The notes under the pieces were generated by a model. That model searched no databases. It saw only the letters and a program-made list of their open reading frames with translations, and was not told the DNA's origin. The translations under genes were made by a program, and so were the position numbers. Source: an uncultured Porphyromonadaceae bacterium (GTDB lineage: Bacteria; Bacteroidota; Bacteroidia; Bacteroidales; Muribaculaceae). Taken from it: a stretch of DNA of 6,841 nucleotides. This document shows positions 5,813 through 6,841 of the stretch, in pieces (the first letter of the stretch is position 1; each line of letters begins with the position of its first letter). The DNA lies in assembly GCA_947177605.1 (NCBI GenBank), contig CAMWUX010000066.1:1-6841 (forward strand), written 5' to 3'.

Positions 5813-6841
5813 ATGGCCGAATCCAACTTTATAGACTATGTGAAAATTCATTGCCGCTCCGGCAAAGGCGGAGCGGGATCCCGTCATTTCCATCGCGCCA
5901 AATACGTGCCCAAAGGCGGCCCCGACGGAGGCGACGGAGGCCGTGGCGGACATATAATACTCAAAGGCAACAAGCAGATGTGGACACTGCTTCCGCTCAA
6001 GTTCAACCGCCACATCTTTGCCGGCAACGGTGAGTCAGGCTCTGCAGGCCGCAGCTCCGGCAAGGACGGTCAGGACGTGATCGTGGAAGTACCCACCGGT
6101 ACCGTAGTGTTCGACGCCGAGACGGGCGAATTTCTCTGCGAAGTCAACGAGCACGGTCAGGAAATAAAACTTCTGCGCGGCGGACGCGGTGGCCTCGGCA
6201 ACTGGCACTTCAAGTCCTCGACCAACCGCACTCCGCGCTACGCCCAGCCCGGCGAACCCGCCATAGAGCGTACCGTCATACTCGAGCTGAAACTGCTCGC
6301 CGACGTAGGTCTCGTAGGCCTACCCAACGCCGGCAAGTCTACGCTCCTCTCCGCCGTATCGGCCGCCCGCCCAAAGATAGCCGACTATCCCTTCACCACC
6401 ATGGAGCCGCAGCTCGGTATAGTGTCGTATCGCGGCAACCGCTCCTTCGTCATGGCCGACATCCCCGGCATCATCGAAGGCGCCAGCGAGGGCAAGGGCC
6501 TCGGCCTGCGATTCCTCCGCCACATCGAGCGCAACGCCGTGCTCCTTTTCATGGTTCCCGCCGATGCCGACGACATCACAGCCCAGTATGAGACGCTGCT
6601 CAACGAGCTCCGCCAGTTCAATCCCCAGCTGATGGACAAGGAGCGCGTGCTCGCCATATCCAAGTCCGACCTGCTCGACGAGGAGCTGCGCCACGAGATC
6701 GAAAAGACCCTCCCCGCCGACATCCCCCACGTATTCATCTCCGCCGTCACCGGCTTCGGCCTCGACGAACTCAAGGATGTGCTTTGGGGAGCCATCACCG
6801 ACGAGCGCAACCAGATAGCCACGCCCGACATCACCCATCGC
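5813..6841 (+). CDS. obg: Obg family GTPase (ribosome assembly), 3' end outside window
   Basis: Obg is an essential GTPase that binds the large ribosomal subunit late in assembly and links growth to nucleotide levels. Translation from the ATG at 5813 gives 343 open codons to the window edge; Bacteroidota versions run somewhat longer, so a short C-terminal tail is missing. Residues 1-158 are the glycine-rich Obg fold, including [14 protein letters not shown] at 35-48 and GGRGGLGN at 123-130. The GTPase domain shows G1 GLPNAGKST at 169-177, G2 YPFTTMEP at 192-199, G3 [16 protein letters not shown] at 216-231, G4 as SKSD at 283-286 and G5 ISAVTGFG at 309-316. G4 has Ser where many Obg proteins have Asn (NKxD); I recall this substitution as common in Bacteroidota Obg. 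No consensus TAnnTTTG promoter is seen in the 79-bp AT-rich gap upstream, so read-through from the murI promoter is likely but not shown. Confidence 0.96.
   Translation, partial: MAESNFIDYVKIHCRSGKGGAGSRHFHRAKYVPKGGPDGGDGGRGGHIILKGNKQMWTLLPLKFNRHIFAGNGESGSAGRSSGKDGQDVIVEVPTGTVVFDAETGEFLCEVNEHGQEIKLLRGGRGGLGNWHFKSSTNRTPRYAQPGEPAIERTVILELKLLADVGLVGLPNAGKSTLLSAVSAARPKIADYPFTTMEPQLGIVSYRGNRSFVMADIPGIIEGASEGKGLGLRFLRHIERNAVLLFMVPADADDITAQYETLLNELRQFNPQLMDKERVLAISKSDLLDEELRHEIEKTLPADIPHVFISAVTGFGLDELKDVLWGAITDERNQIATPDITHR

Noticed and set aside
6320..6838. Overlapping minus-strand ORFs of 149 and 172 codons
   Set aside because: Both are antisense to the conserved GTPase domain of obg and look like nothing known.

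Overview
The window looks like a chromosomal segment of a gut-type Bacteroidota, most likely order Bacteroidales and plausibly family Muribaculaceae (family-level placement is inference). The evidence is: TAnnTTTG-type -7 promoter boxes upstream of four starts, no obvious Shine-Dalgarno sites, lipoprotein signal peptides with an acidic stretch just after the lipid cysteine, Bacteroidota-like forms of MurI and Obg, and GC-rich codon third positions next to AT-rich intergenic DNA. No tRNA, rRNA, CRISPR array, insertion sequence or phage gene is visible.

Layout. (1) Positions 1-481, minus strand: the first 160 codons of a secreted protein that resembles the propeptide of gingipain-type (C25) cysteine peptidases; the rest lies outside the window. 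(2) 482-796: a 315-bp AT-rich divergent intergenic region with a promoter for each direction. (3) 797-1864 and 2042-3106: two tandem paralogous lipoproteins of 355 and 354 residues. Each has its own promoter and its own strong intrinsic terminator, and each is built from two related beta-rich halves. I do not recognise a named family for them. (4) 3227-6841: a same-strand run of murI (glutamate racemase), a YpfJ-type membrane zinc metallopeptidase, a neuA-like CMP-sialic acid synthetase and the first 343 codons of obg. The only strong promoter in this run is before murI, and the gaps are 45, 23 and 79 bp, so these genes may be co-transcribed.

Functionally, region 4 is largely housekeeping and envelope: D-glutamate for peptidoglycan, activation of a nonulosonic acid for surface glycans, a membrane-anchored peptidase of unclear role, and a ribosome-assembly GTPase. 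Regions 1-3 are the accessory, cell-surface part. The most interesting signals are the duplicated two-domain lipoprotein cassette, the secreted protease-like gene facing it, and the compact junction at which the second lipoprotein terminator runs into a consensus murI promoter.
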